From the NCBI RefSeq assembly GCF_008000755.1, contig NZ_CP041690.1, positions 3,287,260 through 3,351,259 of the forward strand: a stretch of DNA of 64,000 nt. The letters run 5' to 3'. The notes under the pieces are model-generated. The model had not been told where the DNA came from. It ran no database searches and saw only the letters and a list, made by a program, of their open reading frames with translations. The position numbers were made by a program, and so were the translations under genes. Positions 36,900-46,687 of this stretch are shown piece after piece (position 1 is the first letter of the stretch; each line of letters opens with the position of its first letter). This stretch comes from Youhaiella tibetensis. Its GTDB lineage: Bacteria; Pseudomonadota; Alphaproteobacteria; Rhizobiales; Devosiaceae.

Positions 36900-38609
36900 A
36901 TGACCTCAAAGCAAACCCTCACGCGCATGATCAGGGCGGGGGCAGGCAAGGAACCCGCCGATCTGGTCATAAAGGACGTGCGGATGCTCGACGTGATCAC
37001 GGGGGCGATCACCGAGACCGACATCGCCATCGTCGCCGACCGCATCGTGGGCACGCACGCCGCCTATCAGGGCAAGGTCGAGATCGACGGGCGTCGCCGC
37101 TTCGCCGTGCCCGGCTTCATCGACACGCACCTGCATATCGAATCCTCACTCGTGACCCCGTTCGAGTTTGACCGCTGCGTGCTGCCGCACGGAGTGACCA
37201 CCATCATCTGCGACCCGCACGAGATCGCCAACGTGCTTGGCGCCCAGGGCCTGCGCTATTTCCTCGACTGTGCCGAGCAGACGGTGATGGATATGCGGGT
37301 CAACCTTTCCTCCTGCGTTCCGGCAACGGCCTTCGAGACCTCGGGCGCCGAGCTGCTCATCGCCGACCTCCTGCCGTTCCGCGATCATCCCAAGGTCATC
37401 GGGCTCGCCGAGTTCATGAACTTTCCGGGCGTCGTGGCGACCGACCCGGATGTCATCGACAAACTGCACGCTTTCCAGGACGGTCATATCGACGGCCATT
37501 CCCCGCTGCTCTCGGGGCTCGACCTCAACGGCTATCTCGCTGCCCGCATCCGCACCGACCATGAAGCCACAAGCGCCCGCGAGGCCCGCGAAAAGCTCTC
37601 CAAGGGCATGGCGATCCTCATCCGCGAAGGATCGGTCTCCAAGGACCTGGAGGCCCTGGCCGAAATCCTCGACGAGAACACTTCCAGCTTCGTGGCCCTG
37701 TGCACCGACGACCGCAACCCGCTCGATATCGCTGAGGAAGGACACCTCGATTCCTCGATCCGCAGGCTGATCGCCAGGGGCCGCCCGCTGCATCACGTCT
37801 ATCGCGCCGCCAGCCACTCGGCGGCCACCATTTTCGGGCTGCGCGACCGAGGCCTGCTGGGACCGGGCTGGCGCGCCGACATCGCCCTGCTCGATAGCCT
37901 TGAAGAGTGCCGGGTGAGCGATGTCGTCACCGGCGGCCGACTGGTCGTGCCCGAGCTTTTTGCCGAGCGTCGCCCGGTGGAACCGGTCGGGCTCGATTCC
38001 ATGAAGGCCCGGCCCGTGACCGCCCAGACCTTCCACTCTCCGGCCCGACCGGGGCGCAACGAAACCCCGGTCATCGGGGTCAAGCCCGGCCTGATCCTCA
38101 CCTTCCGCGACAGCGCCGCGCTGGCGCAGGACGACACGGGCCTGCAGCCCGACACCGCCCAGGACGTGATCAAGGTCGCGGTAGTCGAGCGGCACGGCAA
38201 GAACGGCAATGTCGGGCACGGCTTCGTCAAGGGCTTCGGCATCAAGTCGGGCGCCATCGCTTCCTCGGTCGGCCATGATAGCCACAACGTCACCGTGGTG
38301 GGCGTCAACGATGACGACATGGCCCTGGCGGTCAACCGTATCCGCGAGCTGCGCGGTGGATTCGTGGTGGCCCAGGAGGGCCGGATCACGGCGGAACTGG
38401 CGCTGCCGATCGCGGGGCTGATGAGCCTTGAACCCTTCGAGGCGGTCGCGCGCCAGCTCGAGCATATGCGTGGGGCCGCCCAGGCCTTGGGCTGTGTCCT
38501 GCCCGAACCCTTCCTGCAGGTTGCGTTCCTCGCCCTGCCCGTCATCCCGCACCTCAAGATGACCGATCGCGGCCTCTTCGACGTCGACGCCTTCGACTTC
38601 GTGAGCTAG
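36900..38609 (+). CDS. ade: Adenine deaminase
   Basis: A 569-residue amidohydrolase: metal site DTHLHIESS near residue 76, CDPHEIANVLG near residue 103, EFMNFPGVV, DGHSPLLSGLDLNGYLAA, LCTDDRNP near residue 276, and the C-terminal GHDSHNVTVVGVNDDDMA. These are the marks of the Ade/AdeC family, which converts adenine to hypoxanthine and ammonia. It supplies hypoxanthine to the XdhABC enzyme encoded 12 kb away in the same locus. It converges on glcB. Confidence 0.93.
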   Translation: MTSKQTLTRMIRAGAGKEPADLVIKDVRMLDVITGAITETDIAIVADRIVGTHAAYQGKVEIDGRRRFAVPGFIDTHLHIESSLVTPFEFDRCVLPHGVTTIICDPHEIANVLGAQGLRYFLDCAEQTVMDMRVNLSSCVPATAFETSGAELLIADLLPFRDHPKVIGLAEFMNFPGVVATDPDVIDKLHAFQDGHIDGHSPLLSGLDLNGYLAARIRTDHEATSAREAREKLSKGMAILIREGSVSKDLEALAEILDENTSSFVALCTDDRNPLDIAEEGHLDSSIRRLIARGRPLHHVYRAASHSAATIFGLRDRGLLGPGWRADIALLDSLEECRVSDVVTGGRLVVPELFAERRPVEPVGLDSMKARPVTAQTFHSPARPGRNETPVIGVKPGLILTFRDSAALAQDDTGLQPDTAQDVIKVAVVERHGKNGNVGHGFVKGFGIKSGAIASSVGHDSHNVTVVGVNDDDMALAVNRIRELRGGFVVAQEGRITAELALPIAGLMSLEPFEAVARQLEHMRGAAQALGCVLPEPFLQVAFLALPVIPHLKMTDRGLFDVDAFDFVS

Positions 38610-38631
38610 GGGTCGCGCGCGCCCCGGCCGA

Positions 38632-40794
38632 TCAGGCCCGCGCTGCGTCGCGGGCCTTCACCTGCAGGCGGCGCTTGTGGAGGATCGGTTCGGTATAGCC
38701 GGAGGGCTGCTCGGCGCCGTGGAGCGCCAGGTCGAGCGCGGCCAGGAAAGCGATCGACTGGAAGTTGCCTGCCATCGGCCGATAGATCGGATCGCCTGCG
38801 TTCTGCTCGTCAACGACCGCGGCCATGCGCTCGAAGGTCGAAACCACTTCGTCCTTGCTGACCACGCCATGGCGCAGCCAGTTGGCGATGGCCTGGCTCG
38901 AAATGCGACAGGTGGCGCGATCCTCCATGAGCCCGACATTGTTGATGTCGGGAACCTTGGACACGCCCACGCCCTGCTGCACCCAGCGCACGACGTAACC
39001 CAGGATGCCCTGGCTGTTGTTCTCCAGCTCACGCTCGATTTCCTCGCGCGAGAGCGTGGAGGGGTCGAGGACCGGCATGGAGAACAGCACGTCGAGACCC
39101 GGCGTCGCCTCGTTATGGCGCCGCTTCTGGGCTTCGAAGACGTTGACCTCGTGATAGTGCAGCGCGTGGAGCGTGGCGGCGGTGGGCGAAGGCACCCAGG
39201 CGGTGTTGGCGCCCGAACGCGGGTGGCCGATCTTCGCTTTGAGCATCTCGGCCATGGCGTCGGGCTTGGCCCACATGCCCTTGCCGATCTGGGCCTTGCC
39301 CGAAAAACCGCAGGCGAGCCCAATGAGGACATTGCGATCCTCGTAGGCGGCGATCCACTTCTCGGCCTTGATGTCGTCCTTGCGCAGAACTGGACCTGCT
39401 TCCATCGAGGTATGGATTTCGTCGCCCGTGCGGTCGAGAAACCCGGTGTTGATGAAGAAGACGCGATGCCGCGCGGCGTGAATGCAGGCCTTGAGGTTGG
39501 CGCTGGTACGGCGCTCCTCGTCCATGATGCCGATCTTGATGGTGTTGTCCGCGAGCCCGAGCAGCTTTTCGACGCCCCCGAAGATGTCGCAGGAGAACTG
39601 GACTTCGTCGGGCCCGTGCATCTTGGGCTTGACGATATAGATGGCGCCGGTGGCCGAATTGGTCTTGTCGTGGAGGGCGCAGAGCGTGGTGACCACGGCA
39701 TCCATCAGCCCCTCGCCGATCTCCTGCCCGTCCTGGTCGAGGATGGCCTTGGTCGTCATCAGGTGCCCGACATTGCGCACCAGCAGCAGCGAGCGCCCCT
39801 TGAGGGTCAGTGTCGCCCCGTTGAGGGCGGTATAGGCCCGGTCGGCATTGAGACGGCGCGTGATGGTCTTGCCGCCCTTCTCGAAGGTCTCCTCGAGCGT
39901 GCCATTCATCAGGCCCAGCCAGTTGCGGTAGACCGCGACCTTGTCGGCGGCATCGACCGCGGCCACCGAATCCTCGCAATCCTGGATGGTGGTCACCGCG
40001 CTCTCGACCACGATGTCGGCGACGCCGGCCTTGTGCGTCTTGCCGATGGGATTGGCCCGGTCGACATTGATTTCGACATGGAGGCCATTGTGCTTCAAGA
40101 GGAGCACCAGCTCCTCCCCGACCTGCCGGTAGCCCACGAATTGGGAAGGATCGGCCAATTGCTTGCTGCCGCCGTCGATGACGAGCCCGCACATCCCATT
40201 GGCGTAGTCGAGCGCGTAGCTCGTCACATCCCCGTGGCTTCCCGAAGCGAGCGGGAAGGCTTCGTCGAGGAACTCGGCTGCCCGCGCGAACACCGCCGCC
40301 CCGCGCTCCGGATTGTAGCCCTTGTCGGGCGCCAACGCCCCCTCCTGGGAAATGGCATCGGTACCGTAGAGCGCATCGAAAAGGCTGCCCCAACGGGCAT
40401 TGGCGGCATTGAGTGCGTAGCGGGCGTTGGAAACCGGCACCACGAGCTGAGGGCCGCAGATCTGGGAAATCTCCGGATCGAGCCCCGTGGTCTCGATCGA
40501 GAAATCCTCCGGCTCGCGCACGACATAGCCGATCTCGCGCAGGAAGGCCTGATAGGCGGCCGGATTGTTGGCGACCGGCCCATGCACGCGATGCCAGTCA
40601 TCGATCTGGGTCTGCAGGTTATCCCGAATGGCGAGGAACGCGCGGTTGCGGGGGGCGAAATGCGCCACATAGAGCGCCAGCCCGAGCCAGAAGCGGGTGG
40701 GATCGACCTTGGTTCCCGGCAACGCCTCCTTTTCGATGAAGTCCACCAGAAGGGAGTCGACCTTCAGCCCCGACTTCTCGACATATCCGGCCAA
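38632..40794 (-). CDS. glcB: Malate synthase G
   Basis: A 720-residue enzyme, the normal length for isoform [12 protein letters not shown]-like N-terminus ([20 protein letters not shown]), [22 protein letters not shown], and the acid/base region [20 protein letters not shown]. It condenses glyoxylate and acetyl-CoA to malate. Translation starts at TTG with a strong GGGGAG 6 nt upstream. It follows guaD by 13 bp at the end of the purine operon, so here it probably uses glyoxylate from ureidoglycolate cleavage, as well as glyoxylate or glycolate from other sources. Confidence 0.94.
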   Translation of the reverse strand: MAGYVEKSGLKVDSLLVDFIEKEALPGTKVDPTRFWLGLALYVAHFAPRNRAFLAIRDNLQTQIDDWHRVHGPVANNPAAYQAFLREIGYVVREPEDFSIETTGLDPEISQICGPQLVVPVSNARYALNAANARWGSLFDALYGTDAISQEGALAPDKGYNPERGAAVFARAAEFLDEAFPLASGSHGDVTSYALDYANGMCGLVIDGGSKQLADPSQFVGYRQVGEELVLLLKHNGLHVEINVDRANPIGKTHKAGVADIVVESAVTTIQDCEDSVAAVDAADKVAVYRNWLGLMNGTLEETFEKGGKTITRRLNADRAYTALNGATLTLKGRSLLLVRNVGHLMTTKAILDQDGQEIGEGLMDAVVTTLCALHDKTNSATGAIYIVKPKMHGPDEVQFSCDIFGGVEKLLGLADNTIKIGIMDEERRTSANLKACIHAARHRVFFINTGFLDRTGDEIHTSMEAGPVLRKDDIKAEKWIAAYEDRNVLIGLACGFSGKAQIGKGMWAKPDAMAEMLKAKIGHPRSGANTAWVPSPTAATLHALHYHEVNVFEAQKRRHNEATPGLDVLFSMPVLDPSTLSREEIERELENNSQGILGYVVRWVQQGVGVSKVPDINNVGLMEDRATCRISSQAIANWLRHGVVSKDEVVSTFERMAAVVDEQNAGDPIYRPMAGNFQSIAFLAALDLALHGAEQPSGYTEPILHKRRLQVKARDAARA

Positions 40795-40807
40795 TTCCTG
40801 CTCCCCG

Positions 40808-42103
40808 TCAGTTGAGTTTGGACTTCAGCGCCTCGCCCGCGACATACACTTCGCGCACGGAACGGTCATCCCCCATCGTCTGCAACAGGAAGAGCTCCTC
40901 GGCAACCCCGGAAATCGTCTGCATGCGCAGCGCCATGTGCGCAATGGCCTTGCTATCGAGAACGACGAGGTCAGCATCACGCCCGGGAGCGATGGAGCCG
41001 ATGCGGTCTTCGAGCCCCAGCGCGCGGGCGTTCCCCAACGTCGCCAGGTAGAAGGAATTGAGCGGGGAGAGCTGCTGCTTGCGCAACTGCACGACCTTGA
41101 AGGCCTCATCGAGCGTGCGCAGCATCGAAGTGGACGTGCCCCCGCCGATATCGGTGGCGATGCCGATGCGCACGCCGGTCTTGTGCAGGCGCTGGTAGTC
41201 AAACAGGCCACTGCCGAGGAAAAGGTTGGACGTGGGGCAGAAGACGGCGACCGAGCCGGTCTCTGCCATGCACTGCGCCTCGCGATGATTGAGGTGGATG
41301 GAATGACCGAGCAGGGTCTTGCGCCCCAACAGGCCATAGTCCTCGTAAATGCCCAGATAGTCCTTGGAATCCGGATAGAGTTCCATGGAATAGGCGATCT
41401 CGGCGTCGTTCTCGGAGAGGTGCGTCTGGACATAGCACTCCGGGTGCTCGGCCACGAGCGCGCGCGAGGCCTCGAGCTGGGCCGGCGTCGAGGTGATGGC
41501 GAAGCGGGGCGAAATGGCATAATGCGCCCTGCCCTTGCCATGCCAGCGCGCGATGAGAGCCCGGGTGTCGTCATAGCCGGACTGCGCCGTGTCGAGGAGC
41601 GCCTCGGGCGCGTTGCGATCCATCATGACCTTGCCGCCGATCATGAGCATGTTGCGGCGTGCCGCCTCGCTGAAGAAGGCATCCACCGATTGCGGATGCA
41701 CCGAGCAATAGGCCGCAGCCGTCGTGGTGCCGTTGCGGATCAGTTCGTCGAAGAACGAGGCGGCAATGACCTCCGCGTGACCCTGCCGGCCGAACTTCTG
41801 CTCTTCCACGAACGTATAGGTGTGCAGCCAGTCCAGCAGCGCCGGGGCATAGGACCCGATCACCTGCATCTGCACATAGTGGAGGTGCAGGTCGATGAAG
41901 CCGGGAAGGATGAGGTTGGGCCGGTGGTCGATAACCTCGCAACCAGCCGCCTCGGCCGGCGAGTAGGTGCCGACCGCCACGACCTTGCCCGCCTCGATGG
42001 TGACGGCACCATCCTCAAGGTAGCGGTAGCTGGCCGTATCGTCGATGCCCTGCGGCTCATCGACGAAGGTGAAGACCCTCCCGCGAAGGATCGTGCGGCT
42101 CAT
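40808..42103 (-). CDS. guaD: Guanine deaminase
   Basis: A 431-residue zinc amidohydrolase: HLHYVQMQ (metal HxH) near residue 72, [37 protein letters not shown] and [13 protein letters not shown] near residue 320. These match bacterial GuaD, which turns guanine into xanthine. The ATG at 42103 overlaps the puuD stop (ATGA) with GGAAGG upstream; an 8-residue longer frame is less likely. Xanthine is passed to XdhABC encoded in the same operon. Confidence 0.93.
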   Translation of the reverse strand: MSRTILRGRVFTFVDEPQGIDDTASYRYLEDGAVTIEAGKVVAVGTYSPAEAAGCEVIDHRPNLILPGFIDLHLHYVQMQVIGSYAPALLDWLHTYTFVEEQKFGRQGHAEVIAASFFDELIRNGTTTAAAYCSVHPQSVDAFFSEAARRNMLMIGGKVMMDRNAPEALLDTAQSGYDDTRALIARWHGKGRAHYAISPRFAITSTPAQLEASRALVAEHPECYVQTHLSENDAEIAYSMELYPDSKDYLGIYEDYGLLGRKTLLGHSIHLNHREAQCMAETGSVAVFCPTSNLFLGSGLFDYQRLHKTGVRIGIATDIGGGTSTSMLRTLDEAFKVVQLRKQQLSPLNSFYLATLGNARALGLEDRIGSIAPGRDADLVVLDSKAIAHMALRMQTISGVAEELFLLQTMGDDRSVREVYVAGEALKSKLN

Positions 42104-43323
42104 TTGCCGGAGCCTTCCCGATACCACGCCAGCAGCAGCTCGCGCTCTTCGGGCGTGATTTCGGTGACGTTCCCCGGCGGCATGGCGTGGGAGAACCCGG
42201 CCTGCAGGGCAATTTCGGTGGCGTGGTTGGCAATGGCCGCGTCGCTATCGAGATGCACGTTCTTGGGCGCCTCGTAGACCCCCTCATAGAACGGCTCGGC
42301 CGTATGGCACATCGAGCAGCGCCCCATCACGACATCCTTGGCGGCCGCGAAATGGGTGGCGGCGAGAAACGGCTCGGCCGCGCGCGAGGCGACGGCCTCC
42401 TGCGCATCGCCCAGCTTGGGCGCCGAGGACAGCCAGGCGATGATGATGAAGATCACCACGGCCACCGGCCAGGTCCAGGTCGGGTTGCCCTTGCGACCAT
42501 GGCGCGTATTGAAGAAATGGCGGATGACCACGCCTTCAAGGAAGATGAGCGAGGCAATGATCCAGTTCCACTGCGTGGCGAAGGCCAGCGGGTAGTGGCT
42601 GGAAAGCATGAAGAAGATGACGGGCAGCGTCAGGTAGTTGTTGTGCAGCGAGCGCTGCTTGGCGACCTTGCCGTACTTCGCGTCGGGCACCTTGCCGGCC
42701 TTTAGGTCGGCGACCACGATCTTCTGGTTGGGAATGATGATCATGGCGACATTGGCGGCCATGATGGTGGCGGTGAAGGCGCCCATGTGCAGCATGGCGG
42801 CGCGGCCGGTGAAGACCTGCGTGTAGGCCCAGGCCATGGCCGTGAGAATGGCGAAGAGCACCAGCATGAGGCCCGTGGTGGACTTGCCGATGGGCGACTT
42901 GCAGAGGAAATCGTAGGCGACCCAGCCGAAGCCGATCGAGCCGATGGAAATGAGGATGCCGACCCAGTTGGGCACGTCGAGCACGTGCCGGTCGATGAGG
43001 TAGAGGTCGGCGCCGACATAATAGATGACCGCGAGCATCATCGCCCCGGTGATCCAGGTGAAATAGCTCTCCCACTTGAACCAGGTGAGATGCTCGGGGA
43101 GGAAGTCGGGCGCCACCAGATACTTCTGGATGTGGTAGAATCCGCCCCCGTGCACCTGCCATTCCTCGCCATGGGCGAGCGGGGGCAGGCTCGGGGTCTT
43201 CCTGAGACCCAGGTCCAGCGCGATGAAGTAGAAGGACGAGCCGATCCAGGCGATCGCGGTGATGACGTGCGCCCAGCGCACCGCGAAGCTCAGCCATTCC
43301 CAAAAGATGATGTAGTCGGGCAT
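42100..43323 (-). CDS. puuD: Membrane urate hydroxylase with cytochrome c domain
   Basis: A 407-residue protein: about eight membrane segments over residues 8-310 (VITAIAWIGSSFYFIALDLG near the start) followed by a periplasmic c-type haem domain with CSMCH near residue 340 and a Met ligand in FSHAMPPGNV. This is PuuD (COG3748), which oxidises urate to 5-hydroxyisourate and passes electrons to the respiratory chain, replacing cofactor-free uricase. No uaZ-type uricase or hpxO gene is present nearby, so it should be the only urate oxidation step encoded here. Confidence 0.92.
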   Translation of the reverse strand: MPDYIIFWEWLSFAVRWAHVITAIAWIGSSFYFIALDLGLRKTPSLPPLAHGEEWQVHGGGFYHIQKYLVAPDFLPEHLTWFKWESYFTWITGAMMLAVIYYVGADLYLIDRHVLDVPNWVGILISIGSIGFGWVAYDFLCKSPIGKSTTGLMLVLFAILTAMAWAYTQVFTGRAAMLHMGAFTATIMAANVAMIIIPNQKIVVADLKAGKVPDAKYGKVAKQRSLHNNYLTLPVIFFMLSSHYPLAFATQWNWIIASLIFLEGVVIRHFFNTRHGRKGNPTWTWPVAVVIFIIIAWLSSAPKLGDAQEAVASRAAEPFLAATHFAAAKDVVMGRCSMCHTAEPFYEGVYEAPKNVHLDSDAAIANHATEIALQAGFSHAMPPGNVTEITPEERELLLAWYREGSGK

Positions 43324-43502
43324 CGGTCAGGTCCTAGAGGGTGGTCGGCGAGAGAGGCGGAGTCGCGCAGCCGCGTCTCAGGAGTATCCCCACCACACTT
43401 CCTCGGCTTTCAGGCCGGGACCCACGGATGCATCCGCTCGACTGGAGCGGTGCAACAGGCCCCGCGTCTCGCACGGGGAAGGTCAGTGGCGTAGTGAGGC
43501 AA

Positions 43503-43526
43503 GGGGCGGCAGTCCTCTGCCGCTCC
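43503..43526 (-). terminator. Hairpin between bmp gene and puuD
   Basis: GCGGCAG-TCCT-CTGCCGC gives a perfect 7-bp stem with flanking G/C pairs beyond one mismatch, 14 nt after the BMP-family gene stop. It lies in the 217-bp gap before puuD and may reduce read-through. No known riboswitch was recognised in this gap. Confidence 0.4.
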
Positions 43527-43540
43527 CTGCCATTTGCATG

Positions 43541-44626
43541 TTAGGCCTCGACGCCTTCGACGTACCAGTCGACGGCCCAGAACTCACCGTCGTCGATCAC
43601 GTCGCCGGCAGCAACGCGTTCGGCACCGGTATTGTCCTTGAGCGGACCGGCGAACGGATGGATCGAGCCGTCGATGATGCCGGCCTTGACGGCCTCGGCC
43701 TTGGCGACGACATCGGCCGGGATCTTCTTGTTGAAGGGCCCGATCTCGACTTCGCCCGAAGCCAGGCCATCCCACACCGAGCTTTCGACCCAGGTGCCAT
43801 CGAGGACGGACTGCACGGACTTGATGTAGTGCGGACCCCAGTTGTCGATGATGGCCGACAGGTGCGCATTCGGCGCGAAGGCGCTCATGTCGGCGCCCTG
43901 GCCGAACCCGCCAACGATGCCGCGTTCTTCGGCGACCTGCAGGGCCGCCGGGCCGTCGGTGTGCTGGGTGATGACATCCACGCCCTGGTCGATGAGGGCA
44001 CGGGCGGCGTCAGCTTCCTTGGCCGGATCGAACCAGGAATCCACATAGACGACCTTGAGCTTGAACTCGGGGTTCACCTTGCGAGCGGCAATGGCGAAGG
44101 CGTTGATGCCCATGCGCACTTCCGGGATCGGGAACGAGCCGATATAGGCGCCGATGTTGGTCTTGGTCATCAGGCCTGCGATGGTGCCGATGACGGCGCG
44201 GCCCTCGTGGAAGCGCGCATTATAGGTCGAGACATTGGCGGCGGTGGCGTTGCCGGTGGCCCACTCGAACTTGACGTCCGGGAACTGCTTCGCGACCTTG
44301 TGGACATAGTCCCCGTAGCCGAACGAAGTGGCGTAGATCAGCTTGTGGCCCTGCTGGGCCAGCTCGCGGAACACGCGCTCGCTATCGGGGCCTTCGGCGA
44401 CGTTGGTGACGACGGTCGTGTCGACCTTGTCCGCCCCGATCGCTTCCAGCATCTTCTTGCGGCCCTGTTCGTGGCCGAAGTTCCAGCCGTTGTCGTCGGG
44501 CGAACCGATGAGCACGAACGCGACCTTGAGCTTTTCCTGCGCGAAGGCGCGCGGAATGCCGATGAGCGGCAGGGCCGCGGCCGCGGCGCCGGCCTTGAGC
44601 ATGTTGCGGCGGGTAATGATGGTCAT
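43541..44626 (-). CDS. BMP-family ABC transporter substrate-binding protein
   Basis: A 361-residue exported protein with a Tat-like signal (TRRNMLKAGAAAAAL, cleavage after RAFA). The mature BMP/PnrA fold shows VAFVLIGSPDDNGWNFGHEQ, YATSFGYGDYVHKVA, and DVITQHTDGPAALQVAEERG. BMP proteins bind nucleosides or purines. The ATG at 44626 is chosen because GGAGAGA precedes it and the signal peptide begins there. With three genes just upstream it forms an importer, which in this locus probably brings in purine nucleosides or bases. Confidence 0.88.
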   Translation of the reverse strand: MTIITRRNMLKAGAAAAALPLIGIPRAFAQEKLKVAFVLIGSPDDNGWNFGHEQGRKKMLEAIGADKVDTTVVTNVAEGPDSERVFRELAQQGHKLIYATSFGYGDYVHKVAKQFPDVKFEWATGNATAANVSTYNARFHEGRAVIGTIAGLMTKTNIGAYIGSFPIPEVRMGINAFAIAARKVNPEFKLKVVYVDSWFDPAKEADAARALIDQGVDVITQHTDGPAALQVAEERGIVGGFGQGADMSAFAPNAHLSAIIDNWGPHYIKSVQSVLDGTWVESSVWDGLASGEVEIGPFNKKIPADVVAKAEAVKAGIIDGSIHPFAGPLKDNTGAERVAAGDVIDDGEFWAVDWYVEGVEA

Positions 44627-44678
44627 TAGGGGCTCTCTCCTGTCAGCATCTGGCGCCCTCCCTTGGGGCCCCAGTGGA

Positions 44679-45608
44679 TTAGTTGGTTGGGATAAACGGC
44701 TTGCCGAGGCAGGCCGGAGCACTTGAGCTGCCGTTTCGCCGCAGCGAAATGAGGACCAGCACAAGAATGGTGGCGAGGTAGGGCATGGACGCCCACACCT
44801 CGGATGGAATGATCTTGAAATTGCCGCCTGCGGCCTTGGCATAGAGCTCGATGGTGGCAATCAGGCCGAAGAGATAGGCACCCAGCAGCAGCCGGTACGG
44901 ACGCCAGGCGGCGAACACCACCAGCGCCAGCGCGATCCAGCCGCGTCCGGCGGTCAGGCGCTCGACCCATTGCGGGGTGAGGATGAGCGGGAAGCACGAG
45001 CCGGCAATGCCGGCCATGGCCCCGCCGAAGGCCACCGCGGCGTAGCGCACGCCGATGACCGAATAGCCGATGGAATGGGCCGACGTATCGCTTTCCCCCA
45101 CGGCGCGCAGAATGAGGCCCGGGCGCGTACGGGTGAGGAACCAGGCGACCGCCGCCACCATGATCAGCGAGAAATAGACCAGCGGGCTATAGCCGAAGAT
45201 CACCCGCCACACTGGATCGTTGGCAAGCCAGGACGGAAAGACGGAGCGGAAAGGCTCGAGCGGCTTGCCGGTGAACGGCTGGCCGAAAAGCGCCGAAAAG
45301 CCGGTGCCAAAAATGGTGAGCGCCAGCCCGGTCGCCACCTGGTTCGATGAGAGCGAGAGCGTGAGAAAGCCGAAGATCATGGAAACGGCGGCGCCGGCAA
45401 AAGCCGAGGCCAGCACGCCCAGCCAGGGATTGCCGCTGGTATAGGTGACCGCGAACGCCACCACGGCACCCGTGAGCATCATGCCCTCGACGCCCAGGTT
45501 GAGCACGCCGCTCTTTTCGACGACGAGTTCGCCCAGCGCCGCGAGCAGCAGCGGCGTTGCCGCGCCGACGACGGTGATGATGATGGCGATGATGAGATCG
45601 GTGCTCAT
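44679..45608 (-). CDS. BMP-type ABC transporter permease 2
   Basis: A 309-residue permease of the RbsC/BPD2 group with eight to nine membrane segments: GVLNLGVEGMMLTGAVVAFA near residue 34, GLALTIFGTGFSALFG, and AVGESDTSAHSIGYSVIGVR. This is the second (NupC/YufQ-like) permease found in BMP nucleoside importers. Its ATG overlaps the first permease stop (ATGA). The heterodimeric permease works with the double-domain ATPase. Confidence 0.88.
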   Translation of the reverse strand: MSTDLIIAIIITVVGAATPLLLAALGELVVEKSGVLNLGVEGMMLTGAVVAFAVTYTSGNPWLGVLASAFAGAAVSMIFGFLTLSLSSNQVATGLALTIFGTGFSALFGQPFTGKPLEPFRSVFPSWLANDPVWRVIFGYSPLVYFSLIMVAAVAWFLTRTRPGLILRAVGESDTSAHSIGYSVIGVRYAAVAFGGAMAGIAGSCFPLILTPQWVERLTAGRGWIALALVVFAAWRPYRLLLGAYLFGLIATIELYAKAAGGNFKIIPSEVWASMPYLATILVLVLISLRRNGSSSAPACLGKPFIPTN

Positions 45609-46687
45609 GCCGCGCTCTCCGCCGTTTGCGGCACGACCCGCTTGACGCGGTACCGCACGAAAATGTCGCTGGCGAGGATGAAGAACAGCATCAGCGCCTG
45701 GAAGATGCCTACCGCCGCATTGGGAAGCCCGATCGTGGTCTGCGCGACCTCCCCGCCGACGAAGGAGATGGAGATGACCAGCCCCGAAAGGATGATGCCG
45801 AGCGGATGCAGGCGGCCAAGGAACGCCACGATGATGGCGGTAAACCCGTAATTGGTGGGGAACTGCGGCACCATGCGCCCGAAGGGGCCTGCGACTTCGA
45901 GCACCCCGGCGAGACCGGCAAGTCCGCCGCTGATCAGCATCACGGCCCAGATGGTCTTGTTGGCGACGAACCCACCATAGCGCGCCGCATGGGGCGCGGC
46001 ACCGACCGTGCGCACTTCATAGCCGAAGACCGAACGCGACATCACGAACCAGGCGACCAGCGCCACCAGGATGGCGATGGGTGTCCCCAGCTGCACGATG
46101 GTGCCGGGGATGATGTAGGGCAAGGTCTGGTAGTCGGTGAAGAGCTTGGTCTGGAGCTGGCCCATGCCCATCGGGTTCTTCCACGGCCCCGCCACGAGGT
46201 AGTTGAGAAGCTGGATGGAGACATAGGTCAGCATCAGCGTGGTGAGGATCTCGTTGACCTTGAGCCGGGTGCGCAGGTAGGCGGGCACCACGATCCAGGC
46301 CATGCCGCCCAGGATGCCGGCCAGGATCATCAGCGGAAGGATCCACGGGCCGCTCATGTCGTAGGTGGCCAGGGCGACGCCGGTTCCTGCCAGCCCGCCG
46401 ACCACGTACTGGCCCTCCGCCCCGATGTTCCACACATTGGCGCGATAGCCGATAGCCAGCCCGACCGCGATGATGATGAGCGGGGCCGACTTAACGGCCA
46501 GGTCCTGCCACTTGTAGGGATTGGTGAGCGGGGTGAGGAAAATCTCGCGCACCGCCCCCAGCCCGTCATAGCCGAGCACCGAGAAGACGATCGCCCCGAC
46601 GATCATCGTCAGGATCACCGCCGCCACCGGCGTGGCATAGAGCATGAACCGGCTCGGTTGGAGCCGCTTTTCAAGCCTGAACTGCAA
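45605..46687 (-). CDS. BMP-type ABC transporter permease 1
   Basis: A 360-residue permease with eight to ten membrane segments: IGYRANVWNIGAEGQYVVGG near residue 80, YLRTRLKVNEILTTLMLTYV, and GFTAIIVAFLGRLHPLG. The start is placed at TTG 46687 (MQFRLEKRLQPSRF), because homologues begin with this basic stretch and GGGG lies 5 nt upstream. This start lies 17 nt inside the ATPase gene; ATG 46645 is the alternative. Confidence 0.85.
   Translation of the reverse strand: MQFRLEKRLQPSRFMLYATPVAAVILTMIVGAIVFSVLGYDGLGAVREIFLTPLTNPYKWQDLAVKSAPLIIIAVGLAIGYRANVWNIGAEGQYVVGGLAGTGVALATYDMSGPWILPLMILAGILGGMAWIVVPAYLRTRLKVNEILTTLMLTYVSIQLLNYLVAGPWKNPMGMGQLQTKLFTDYQTLPYIIPGTIVQLGTPIAILVALVAWFVMSRSVFGYEVRTVGAAPHAARYGGFVANKTIWAVMLISGGLAGLAGVLEVAGPFGRMVPQFPTNYGFTAIIVAFLGRLHPLGIILSGLVISISFVGGEVAQTTIGLPNAAVGIFQALMLFFILASDIFVRYRVKRVVPQTAESAA

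Noticed and set aside
37146-38552. Long minus-strand open frame opposite the adenine deaminase gene
   Set aside because: Same cause: third-position GC keeps stops out of the antisense frame. The plus-strand enzyme is unambiguous.
43324-43540. Possible riboswitch in the puuD leader
   Set aside because: I tried to match purine, TPP and cobalamin consensus elements and found only short coincidences. A covariance-model search would be decisive.
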